In this document: in pieces, positions 1-5,243 of the stretch
Numbering within the stretch: position 1 is the stretch's first letter
Layout of the letters: every line of letters begins with the position of its first letter
Origin: DATJHM01 sp035493895
GTDB taxonomy: Bacteria; Chloroflexota; Ktedonobacteria; Ktedonobacterales; Ktedonobacteraceae
Assembly: GCA_035493895.1 (NCBI GenBank)
Contig: DATJHM010000027.1
Coordinates: 1 to 6,590 of the forward strand
DNA: 6,590 nt
Direction of reading: 5' to 3'
The notes under the pieces: generated by a model
Told to the model about the DNA's origin: nothing
The model's database searches: none
Seen by the model: the letters and a program-made list of their open reading frames with translations, nothing else
Made by a program: the position numbers and the translations under genes

Positions 1-2
1 GG

Positions 3-347
3 TGGGGGCTCGCGGGCAGGGATAAACCGCTGCCCCTACCTGTTATCGAGGGCAAGAGGGCCGGTGGGGAAACGCAGATCCCGCGTGACGTGATTGACGC
101 TTTCGGCTTTCCATTACAGGTAGGGGATGCGGTTTATCCCATCCCATGCGACCCCATCGACCCACGCGGCTATCCGTTGACCACATCATGGAATCTGAAC
201 CTTTCTTATCTTGATGCCTATTCATTGCAGACAAGCGGCGACGCTACAAGGGTGGGGGTCGGTGGGCACCGGGTAACGCGTAATGATTCTTATCTTCATG
301 TCTATATGAAGCAACCTGAATGGGTCTTTGGCCGTAATTTGTCGTGA
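3..347 (+). CDS. Partial hypothetical protein, C-terminal end only
   Basis: This reading frame is open from the left edge to a TGA at 345-347, giving about 114 residues with no start codon in view. A GTG at 90 is a possible internal start, but no Shine-Dalgarno motif precedes it, so the gene more likely begins outside the window. The residues are proline- and glycine-rich in the first half (for example DAVYPIPCDPIDPRGYP) and more polar and aromatic towards the end (SYLHVYMKQPEWVFG). No transmembrane segment, signal peptide or catalytic motif that I know is visible. I do not recognise the family. It may be the tail of a real gene, a decayed gene, or a chance frame in moderately GC-rich DNA. 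The opposite strand is also partly open here, which weakens the case. Confidence 0.4.
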   Translation, partial: WGLAGRDKPLPLPVIEGKRAGGETQIPRDVIDAFGFPLQVGDAVYPIPCDPIDPRGYPLTTSWNLNLSYLDAYSLQTSGDATRVGVGGHRVTRNDSYLHVYMKQPEWVFGRNLS

Positions 348-371
348 GGGACACGTATCAGCTACTCTATA

Positions 372-393
372 AAGAGAGGTATTCTCTTATACC
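372..393. repeat. Two overlapping inverted repeats upstream of the glycosyltransferase
   Basis: AAGAGA (372-377) and TCTCTT (383-388) form a perfect 6-bp inverted repeat around GGTAT. That same GGTAT (378-382) pairs perfectly with ATACC (389-393) around TCTCTT. The two pairings share sequence and exclude each other if they form as RNA hairpins. As DNA they could be overlapping binding sites. They lie 55 to 76 bases before the glycosyltransferase start. The arms are visible directly; the function is inferred and uncertain. Confidence 0.4.
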
Positions 394-405
394 GGCTGAA
401 AAAGA

Positions 406-421
406 TTGCGATATAACGCAA
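406..421. promoter_or_regulatory. Operator-like palindrome enclosing a -10-like element
   Basis: TTGCG (406-410) and CGCAA (417-421) are perfect inverted arms around ATATAA, and the inner bases are also nearly symmetrical. The element TATAAC (412-417), one base off the sigma-70 -10 consensus, lies inside the palindrome. No good -35 box is found 16-19 bases upstream, so promoter activity would depend on an activator or a different sigma factor, or this is not a promoter. A repressor site placed over a -10 box would be a simple way to control the glycosyltransferase 26 bases downstream. Confidence 0.4.
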
Positions 422-447
422 ATACATAAAGAGGTAAGGATGCTTGC

Positions 448-1665
448 ATGTCAAAAGTTTTGATTTTTACGGCCCCCGGCCATGGGCATATAAACCCCAC
501 GCTTCCCGTTGCGCAGGAATTGATCGCACGTGGAGAAGAGGTCGTCTACTACACGACAGAAAATTTCGTTCCTCACGTGGAGGCTATAGGCGCAACAGCG
601 CACATCTATAACTCGATCTTCCGTACCCTTGCGGAGTCGTTCCTGTCACGCGCAAACTCGGCGGGAGCTCAGACGATGGGTATGCCTTTTTTGATGGCTG
701 ATGAGGCGAGCCATGTTCTTCCCCAGGTTCTGGAGAATGCACGCGCAGAAAACGCTGACTACGTTATCTACGATCCGATGTGCTTATGGGGCAGAATCGT
801 GGCGCAGATGCTCCAACTTCCCGCGATTACCTTCCGCCCCACCTATGCGATGGACGAGGGCTTCTCGGTCATGCGGATGATTGCCAATCGCATACCGCGC
901 CCTGACCCGGAAATGATGGATAGGATTCGGGCAAAGATGAGCGATCTGGAAACAACGTATGGTCTCTCTCTTCCGGCGAATCCTTTCAGCCTTATGGCCA
1001 GCATGGAAGCACTCAACATTGTTTTTCTGCCACGTGTCTTTCAGCCACATGCCGAGCTATTCGATGAGCGTTTCGTCTTCGTCGGCCCATCCATTGCCAT
1101 CCGTAGCGATGCTCAGGAGGCTGCGCAAGAACTGGATCTCACGCCAACCGAGGAACCACTGCTCTTCATCTCGCTTGGAACCGTCTTTAATAACCGCGTA
1201 GAATTCTTCCAGCAATGCTTTCAAGCGTTCGGCCAACAACCACTGCGCGTGATCATGGGATGTGGCACACGCATCGATCGCGCCAGCCTCGGTGAGGTCC
1301 CGGCCAATTTCCAGGTCCATCCCTATGTGCCGCAGCTCGACGTGCTACGTCAGACCGCCGCATTTATCACCCATGGTGGCATGAATAGCACAATGGAAGC
1401 GCTCTACTATGGCATCCCGCTGGTGGTGATTCCGCAGATGGTCGAGCAGGCCATGACGGCCAGACGGGTCAGCGAACTGCAACTGGGCCTGGCAATCGAG
1501 CCCGAACAGGTCACCGTCGAAGCATTGCAGGCCGCCGTGCGCGAGGTATTGAACAATCCCGGCTATAAAGAGCGTGCCACACAGATGCAAGGCGAGATTC
1601 AGCAGGCTGGTGGCTATACGCGCGCCGCCGATGCGATTCTGGCATTTCGCGCGCAGAGAAGCTGA
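448..1665 (+). CDS. MGT-family (GT1) glycosyltransferase
   Basis: This 405-residue cytoplasmic enzyme should transfer a sugar from a nucleotide-sugar donor to a small hydrophobic acceptor, as in the macrolide glycosyltransferases and Bacillus YjiC. The N-terminal GT-B domain opens with FTAPGHGHINPTLP (residues 7-20), in which His14 fits the catalytic base of GT1 enzymes. The donor-binding motif is in the C-terminal domain: THGGMNSTMEALYYGIP (308-324), then PQMVEQ (329-334), where EQ replaces the commoner DQ sugar-contact pair. Length and domain order are complete. ATG 448 is chosen because the family motif starts seven residues later and AAGGA (436-440) lies 7 bases upstream. A terminator follows directly, so it is not co-transcribed with the next gene. 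Possible roles are decoration of a natural product or inactivation of a foreign antibiotic or phenolic compound. The acceptor cannot be read from the sequence. Confidence 0.93.
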   Translation: MSKVLIFTAPGHGHINPTLPVAQELIARGEEVVYYTTENFVPHVEAIGATAHIYNSIFRTLAESFLSRANSAGAQTMGMPFLMADEASHVLPQVLENARAENADYVIYDPMCLWGRIVAQMLQLPAITFRPTYAMDEGFSVMRMIANRIPRPDPEMMDRIRAKMSDLETTYGLSLPANPFSLMASMEALNIVFLPRVFQPHAELFDERFVFVGPSIAIRSDAQEAAQELDLTPTEEPLLFISLGTVFNNRVEFFQQCFQAFGQQPLRVIMGCGTRIDRASLGEVPANFQVHPYVPQLDVLRQTAAFITHGGMNSTMEALYYGIPLVVIPQMVEQAMTARRVSELQLGLAIEPEQVTVEALQAAVREVLNNPGYKERATQMQGEIQQAGGYTRAADAILAFRAQRS

Positions 1666-1686
1666 TTGCCACAAAGCTCTATGTTC

Positions 1687-1731
1687 AAAAAGGGTACTTT
1701 ATGCAGTTAAACCGCATAAAGCACCCTTTTT
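1687..1731 (+). terminator. Intrinsic terminator of the glycosyltransferase gene
   Basis: AAAAAGGGT (1687-1695) pairs with ACCCTTTTT (1723-1731), and CTTTATGC (1697-1704) pairs with GCATAAAG (1714-1721). One A/C mismatch separates the two helices and the apical loop has 9 bases. The 17 base pairs end in a T-run on the plus strand and, because the other arm starts with five A, also on the minus strand, so it may act in both directions. It begins 22 bases after the glycosyltransferase stop. Confidence 0.9.
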
Positions 1732-1855
1732 CATAGAAAAAATTATTTCATGTATTTGTGATATTTTCGTTATTTTATTGGTTTTTTTTGAGTACTTATT
1801 GTTATACATTGCGCGTAGAATATTTAAGTATCTCTATGAAAGGAGCATGCTATCT
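1732..1855 (+). promoter_or_regulatory. AT-rich leader and probable promoter region of the secreted-protein gene
   Basis: This spacer is much richer in A and T than the flanking genes, with T-tracts around 1763-1790. A -10-like TAGAAT occurs at 1816-1821, and TTGTTA (1799-1804) with TATTTA (1821-1826) gives an alternative pair with 16-base spacing. Neither is a strong consensus promoter. Since a terminator lies just upstream, the gene at 1856 must have its own promoter in here. The exact boxes are uncertain. Confidence 0.35.
1838..1845 (+). promoter_or_regulatory. Ribosome binding site that decides the start at 1856
   Basis: GAAAGGAG lies 10 bases before ATG 1856 but only one base before the in-frame ATG at 1847. 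The spacing therefore favours 1856, which also begins a clean signal peptide with basic residues directly after the methionine. In-frame upstream starts back to 1574 run through the preceding gene and the terminator and are not credible. Confidence 0.7.
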
Positions 1856-2392
1856 ATGCGAAACAGGCGATTAAGAATACTAGGAGCAACCATCCTTCTT
1901 ACCAGTTGCATGTTCCTATTCAGCACTTTCGGTTTTACTCCACACGCTTACGCGGCCACAGCACAGTGGGGAGATTTTCCCAGCGCTGAATGTCATGCAA
2001 CGACCAGTGGGACAGGATGGAAGATGGCAAAACATGGAGGATACATCGGATTATCCTTCTGGGACTCGGAAAAGCCTTGCGATGGTTCATACCCTTATGT
2101 ACACACGCCAACCAGAGCATATGCAACCTGGGGAATACGTGGAAGTCAGGAAGCTTCAGCTTACTTGTGGGTCTATTTACCAACAGATAGGGCCGGAGCA
2201 ACCAGTGCGGTGTATACAGTAAAAACTGAAACTAGTGTCAAAACATTTACCATCAACCAGCGGAAAGCGGCTGGCTGGTATAAAGTTGGCAAGTTTGCGT
2301 TACACGGATATAGTGTCATAGTGACAGTAAAAGCTGCTCCTGGCTCGACTGGTGATCTCCTGGTCAATGCTATCCATCTGACGTCTAGTTGA
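1856..2392 (+). CDS. Secreted golvesin C-terminal-like domain protein
   Basis: The 178-residue product starts with a signal peptide: basic MRNRRLR, a hydrophobic stretch from residue 8 to about 28, and a likely signal peptidase I site after HAYA (residue 33). The mature part of about 145 residues has two cysteines (C46, C74) that could form a disulfide. Residues about 85-178 follow the golvesin C-terminal beta-sandwich pattern seen in extracellular proteins and xanthan-lyase-like modules: RAYATWGIRG, then AVYTVKTE, KTFTINQ, GWYKVGKFAL, YSVIVTVKAAP and a final NAIHL strand. No catalytic residues are evident, so a structural or carbohydrate-binding role outside the cell is an inference. LTSC (15-18) resembles a lipobox, but hydrophobic sequence continues past it, which argues against a lipoprotein. 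The gene is more AT-rich than the enzymes around it and stands alone between a terminator and a convergent gene. Confidence 0.75.
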   Translation: MRNRRLRILGATILLTSCMFLFSTFGFTPHAYAATAQWGDFPSAECHATTSGTGWKMAKHGGYIGLSFWDSEKPCDGSYPYVHTPTRAYATWGIRGSQEASAYLWVYLPTDRAGATSAVYTVKTETSVKTFTINQRKAAGWYKVGKFALHGYSVIVTVKAAPGSTGDLLVNAIHLTSS

Positions 2393-2477
2393 GGACGCTT
2401 GCGAGCATTTCAGGCTATCTCATAAGTATATTCACGTAACAGATTGAAGCACAGTTTGATCATCTTTAATGTTTTAC

Positions 2478-2503
2478 TGCTCTCAGGTTCTCACCTGAGA
2501 GCA
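2478..2503. terminator. Hairpin between convergent genes, possible bidirectional terminator
   Basis: TGCTCTCAGGT (2478-2488) and ACCTGAGAGCA (2493-2503) make a perfect 11-bp stem with a TCTC loop. It lies 85 bases after the secreted-protein stop and 6 bases beyond the lipoprotein stop on the other strand, the place expected for a shared terminator. Neither strand has a clear U-tract after the stem, so it may act with Rho or mainly protect the RNA 3' end. Confidence 0.6.
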
Positions 2504-2509
2504 TAGCGA

Positions 2510-3184
2510 TCATGACTGCGCATTCGCGACGGGGATCACAAACTCGTCGGTCATAACTTCTGCATGATAATGGCTCTCATCAGGATATTGGACCAGCAAA
2601 AACCAGATAATCTGGATTTTGTTCGCATACACTCCACCTTCGCGCACCAGATTATCTTCCGTCAGACGTTTCTGCTCCACATCCGTTACCGCATAGCTGT
2701 CGGTGTAATAGGTCCAGGCACTCATCATAGTCTGGCTAAATCCTTCGACGGCCATCACGTTCTCATAGGGATACTGGCTCGAGACCAGCACGCCGGGCTC
2801 AGATCCTGTGCTGAGCTTAAAATCTGCGGAATCCTGCGACCACCCATCAAATAACGCCAGGGTGGATTTGAGGGATATATCGATATGCACATGCTCAACT
2901 AACACGGTTACGGGAACAGACGAGCTCTCGGTTAACTGGAGGTCGATTGTTTTCGAGTCGGTCACACGCCATTGGGAGGTATTATATGTCGTTGAAAACC
3001 TGGAGGTGACGGCAAACCTGTTCCCATCAAGCTTATGCGTAAAAGTCAGGTTCCCTCCTGGCATGGTATTATCCAGATGTGGCAATGCCGTCTTGGGGGC
3101 TGTCTCTCCTCCGCTGCACGCGACCAGCAAAGACCCGAGGCAGAGAAGAATAATCACATTCTTGAATATATGGCACAGTTTCAC
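2510..3184 (-). CDS. Putative lipoprotein of unknown function
   Basis: The 224-residue product has a lipoprotein signal: basic and polar start, hydrophobic residues 10-20, then the lipobox LVAC with Cys23 followed by SGGETAPKT, a flexible polar linker. It should be lipid-anchored on the outer face of the cytoplasmic membrane. The rest is polar and probably rich in beta strands, with many Thr and Ser (for example TIDLQLTE, PVTVLVEHVHIDI) and aromatic stretches near TMMSAWTYYTDSY and IIWFLLVQY. I recognise no domain and no enzyme motif. The start is GTG at 3184-3182, supported by AAAGGAG five bases upstream. It converges on the secreted-protein gene and is divergent from the HAD gene, with no obvious functional partner. 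The lipoprotein call is firm; the function is unknown. Confidence 0.85.
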   Translation of the reverse strand: MKLCHIFKNVIILLCLGSLLVACSGGETAPKTALPHLDNTMPGGNLTFTHKLDGNRFAVTSRFSTTYNTSQWRVTDSKTIDLQLTESSSVPVTVLVEHVHIDISLKSTLALFDGWSQDSADFKLSTGSEPGVLVSSQYPYENVMAVEGFSQTMMSAWTYYTDSYAVTDVEQKRLTEDNLVREGGVYANKIQIIWFLLVQYPDESHYHAEVMTDEFVIPVANAQS

Positions 3185-3189
3185 GGCGA

Positions 3190-3196
3190 CTCCTTT
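3190..3196 (-). promoter_or_regulatory. Ribosome binding site supporting a GTG start
   Basis: Read on the minus strand this is AAAGGAG, five bases before the GTG at 3184-3182. It supports GTG as the true start of the lipoprotein gene, and the signal peptide beginning directly there agrees. Confidence 0.8.
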
Positions 3197-3415
3197 TTGC
3201 TTCCTGCAATTCCTTCAATCTACTCATATAGACGCAACTGTGCTCTTTTTCTCATATCTCACCTCATGCGCAAAAATCGCTCACCCACCTCCAGATACCA
3301 CGCAAACAACGAAACAGGCACGCTCCCACTGTTCTCTTCGTGACGCGAGCGGAACCTTATGCGTCTCAATACACAAGAGACAATCGATCAGTATTTTTCT
3401 CTATATCGTTACATT
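3197..3415. other. Divergent intergenic region between the lipoprotein and HAD genes
   Basis: With the starts chosen here, about 240 bases separate the divergent genes. The stretch should hold promoters for both, but I find no pair of -35 and -10 boxes close to consensus. A small inverted repeat, GTCTC (3363-3367) with GAGAC (3377-3381), lies on the HAD side and could be a regulator half-site pair. No credible small gene or RNA was seen. Confidence 0.4.
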
Positions 3416-3419
3416 GGAG
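3416..3419 (+). promoter_or_regulatory. Ribosome binding site that decides the HAD start
   Basis: GGAG lies five bases before ATG 3425. This start puts the nucleophile motif FDLDGT at residues 8-13, the normal place in HAD phosphatases. The longer in-frame start at 3359 would add 22 residues that are not HAD-like, with no comparable Shine-Dalgarno. Confidence 0.75.
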
Positions 3420-3424
3420 CATGC

Positions 3425-4081
3425 ATGCAGCTGAAAGCATTTCTGTTTGACCTGGACGGCACGTTAGCCGATACGATCCCGCTGAGCCTTATCGCCTCTC
3501 GACAGGCCCTTGAACCCATCCTGGGACGCCATGTGAGCGAGGAAGAAGTCAGCTCCCACTTTGGCGTCAATGAGACTGGCATTCTACAACGCATCACGCC
3601 CGAACGCTGGGAAGAGGCGCTACAAAGCTACTATCGTCGCTATGAGGAAAACCACACAGCGTTCCGCGAGCCCTTCGCCGATATCATTACGGCCCTCGAT
3701 ATGTTGAAGGCGCGCGGCATCGCACTGGGACTCGTGACCGGAAAGGGTGAGTATAGCGCCACCTATACGCTGAAGTATCTGGGTCTGGCCAAGTATTTCT
3801 CGATCATTTCTACGGGCGCGCAGGACGCGATTATTAAGTCCCGCTCGATCACGGAAATTCTGGCAACCTGGCACATTGCGCCTGAATATGCGGCTTACAT
3901 CGGTGATGCCGATACCGATATGCGCGAAGCGGAGCTGGCAGGCGTGCTCCCACTGGCCGCAGAATGGTCACCAAGCGCCACGATTCACCGTCTCGCGATC
4001 AGGCCCGCAATCACCTTTGCCACGGTCGCAGAATTCGTGCAATGGATCGATAAAAACGTCCCCGACACGACCAATCTTTAA
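3425..4081 (+). CDS. HAD-superfamily phosphatase, phosphoglycolate phosphatase-like
   Basis: This 218-residue cytoplasmic protein carries all four HAD motifs. Motif I is FDLDGTLADT with nucleophile Asp9 and acid/base Asp11. Motif II is Thr105 in LGLVTGKG. Motif III is Lys138 in IIKSRS. Motif IV is IGDADTDM with Asp161 and Asp165 for magnesium binding. Residues about 16-85 are helical in character and fit a class C1 cap, as in phosphoglycolate phosphatase, PpaX pyrophosphatase and beta-phosphoglucomutase relatives. Motif III lacks the usual proline after the lysine, a mild departure that need not abolish activity. The substrate is a small phosphorylated metabolite that cannot be named from sequence. 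It is co-directional with the oxidoreductase gene but separated from it by 167 bases, so it may be its own transcription unit. Confidence 0.9.
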   Translation: MQLKAFLFDLDGTLADTIPLSLIASRQALEPILGRHVSEEEVSSHFGVNETGILQRITPERWEEALQSYYRRYEENHTAFREPFADIITALDMLKARGIALGLVTGKGEYSATYTLKYLGLAKYFSIISTGAQDAIIKSRSITEILATWHIAPEYAAYIGDADTDMREAELAGVLPLAAEWSPSATIHRLAIRPAITFATVAEFVQWIDKNVPDTTNL

Positions 4082-4150
4082 ATGCCGCTGCCCTGCGATC
4101 GCCAGTTTATGCTGTACAAACTGTCCACAACAGAACGCGCCCTCATGGGG

Positions 4151-4156
4151 TACAAT
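4151..4156 (+). promoter_or_regulatory. Possible -10 element for the oxidoreductase unit
   Basis: TACAAT differs from the sigma-70 -10 consensus at one position and lies about 60 bases before the leader ORF at 4217. No convincing -35 hexamer occurs 16-18 bases upstream. It is the best candidate promoter element in the 167-base gap after the HAD gene, but the support is weak. Confidence 0.25.
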
Positions 4157-4216
4157 GTCTGGGAGAGATACACCATGCGCTGAATCAGCCTCCTTCAATA
4201 CAGGCAGGAGAGCTGA

Positions 4217-4252
4217 ATGATAGTAGTTGGAAAGGTAATTGTGAACAGATGA
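4217..4252 (+). CDS. 11-codon leader ORF coupled to the oxidoreductase start
   Basis: ATG 4217 begins a short frame encoding MIVVGKVIVNR and ending in TGA at 4250-4252. AGGAG (4206-4210) lies six bases before it, a better Shine-Dalgarno and spacing than the oxidoreductase itself has (GGAAAGG at 4229-4235, 13 bases from its ATG). The stop overlaps the oxidoreductase start as ATGA (4249-4252), the classic layout for translational coupling. The peptide has no recognisable function. I infer that translating it helps ribosomes restart on the downstream gene. A chance ORF is possible at this length. Confidence 0.4.
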   Translation: MIVVGKVIVNR

Positions 4253-5193
4253 AAACAGTACGATTTGCTCAGTTTGGTGGCCCTGATGTTCTCCAGGTTC
4301 AGGATGTCCCCGATCCCATTCCCACTGAGAATGAGGTTTTGATCGCCGTCAAAGCAACCACAGTCAACCATCTGGACCTTTACCAGCGCGACGGGAGCCG
4401 ACCAGTTCCCCTGCCCTTCACTCCCGGCCTGGAAGCGGCGGGCGTCGTTCTCCATAGTGCGGCAGGCTTTTCCGAAGGCGCGCGCGTGCTCACAACGCGT
4501 GCGACAGCGGCCAGAGGTGGCGGCGGCTATGCCAGCAAAATCGCGGTACCCATTGCTGATCTGGTCCGTATCCCCGACAACGTCAGTTTTGCGGAAGCGG
4601 CGGCGGCTGGTCTGGCCGGGTCTACAGCCTGGGGTAGCCTCTTTGAGCTGGGCAAGCTTCAGGCGGGCGAGCGTGTTCTCATCTGGGCCGGTTCCAGCGG
4701 CGTTGCCACGCTGGGCATTCAGTTTGCCAAACAGGCGGGAGCCTGGGTCGCCACGACGACCAGTTCAGAGGAACGAGCCGCAACGCTCCGTAAGCTGGGT
4801 GCCGATCTGGTCATTAATCATAAAGAAGAGGATGTCGCCAAAGTCCTACAGGGTGTGGGAGGCGTGAACCTGGTGATTGAGCTGGTCAGTACGACGCTAC
4901 AAACCAGCCTGGATGCCAGTGCGCCCGAAGCACGCATTATTTTGATTGGCAATCTGGGTGGTCAACTGGCAACCGTCGATACGCAGAGCTGGCGTATGAA
5001 ACGCGCACAGGTGATCGGCGGAGGCGCACTCCGGGCTTCGTCCACAGGCGAGGAGCGTTTCTTGCGACTGGTGGCGGACAAAAAAGTGACGCCCCTGATC
5101 GAGCGCACGCTTCCCATCGAGCAGGCGGCAGAGGCACATCGTATCCTGGAATCGGGACATCCTCAGGGAAAGATTGTCCTGGTTCATCAGTAA
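4249..5193 (+). CDS. NAD(P)-dependent quinone oxidoreductase-like dehydrogenase (zinc-free MDR)
   Basis: This 314-residue protein belongs to the medium-chain dehydrogenase/reductase superfamily, on the quinone oxidoreductase branch, and should use NADPH to reduce quinones or enones. The N-terminal GroES-like domain has VNHLDLYQRDG (39-49), the N-x-x-D-x-x-x-R signature of the zinc-free group, with no cysteine at the catalytic zinc position. The family motif PDNVSFAEAAAAGLAGSTAW (109-128) is present. The Rossmann domain has the nucleotide-binding loop AGSSGVATLGIQFAKQAGA (147-165), and GADLVINHKEED (184-195) is typical of the family. Length is slightly below the usual 320-330 residues, with no internal break. 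The likely start is coupled to the short leader ORF. The aminotransferase gene follows after 50 bases and may share the transcript. The physiological substrate is unknown. Confidence 0.92.
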   Translation: MKTVRFAQFGGPDVLQVQDVPDPIPTENEVLIAVKATTVNHLDLYQRDGSRPVPLPFTPGLEAAGVVLHSAAGFSEGARVLTTRATAARGGGGYASKIAVPIADLVRIPDNVSFAEAAAAGLAGSTAWGSLFELGKLQAGERVLIWAGSSGVATLGIQFAKQAGAWVATTTSSEERAATLRKLGADLVINHKEEDVAKVLQGVGGVNLVIELVSTTLQTSLDASAPEARIILIGNLGGQLATVDTQSWRMKRAQVIGGGALRASSTGEERFLRLVADKKVTPLIERTLPIEQAAEAHRILESGHPQGKIVLVHQ

Positions 5194-5243
5194 TTTGCCC
5201 TTATCCGGGCGTAAGACTTTATGCAGAAAGGCAGACACGTAGT

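Noticed and set aside
1574..1855. An N-terminal extension of the secreted-protein gene starting inside the glycosyltransferase gene
   Set aside because: It would overlap the 3' end of the glycosyltransferase and translate through a strong terminator. The signal peptide and ribosome binding site place the start at 1856.
3359..3424. A 22-residue extension of the HAD phosphatase
   Set aside because: The extension is not HAD-like, and GGAG spacing supports ATG 3425.
2808..3434. A 208-residue plus-strand frame opposite the lipoprotein gene
   Set aside because: It has no coherent domain, runs across the divergent intergenic region and lies mostly antisense to a gene with a clear lipobox and ribosome binding site. 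It is a shadow frame.
4095..4102. GCGATCGC octamer resembling the cyanobacterial HIP1 repeat
   Set aside because: It is a single copy just after the HAD gene and nothing else suggests a cyanobacterium; one such octamer can occur by chance.
5197..5210. GCCC-TTATCC-GGGC hairpin between the oxidoreductase and aminotransferase genes
   Set aside because: The stem is only 4 bp and no T-run follows, so it is not a credible terminator.
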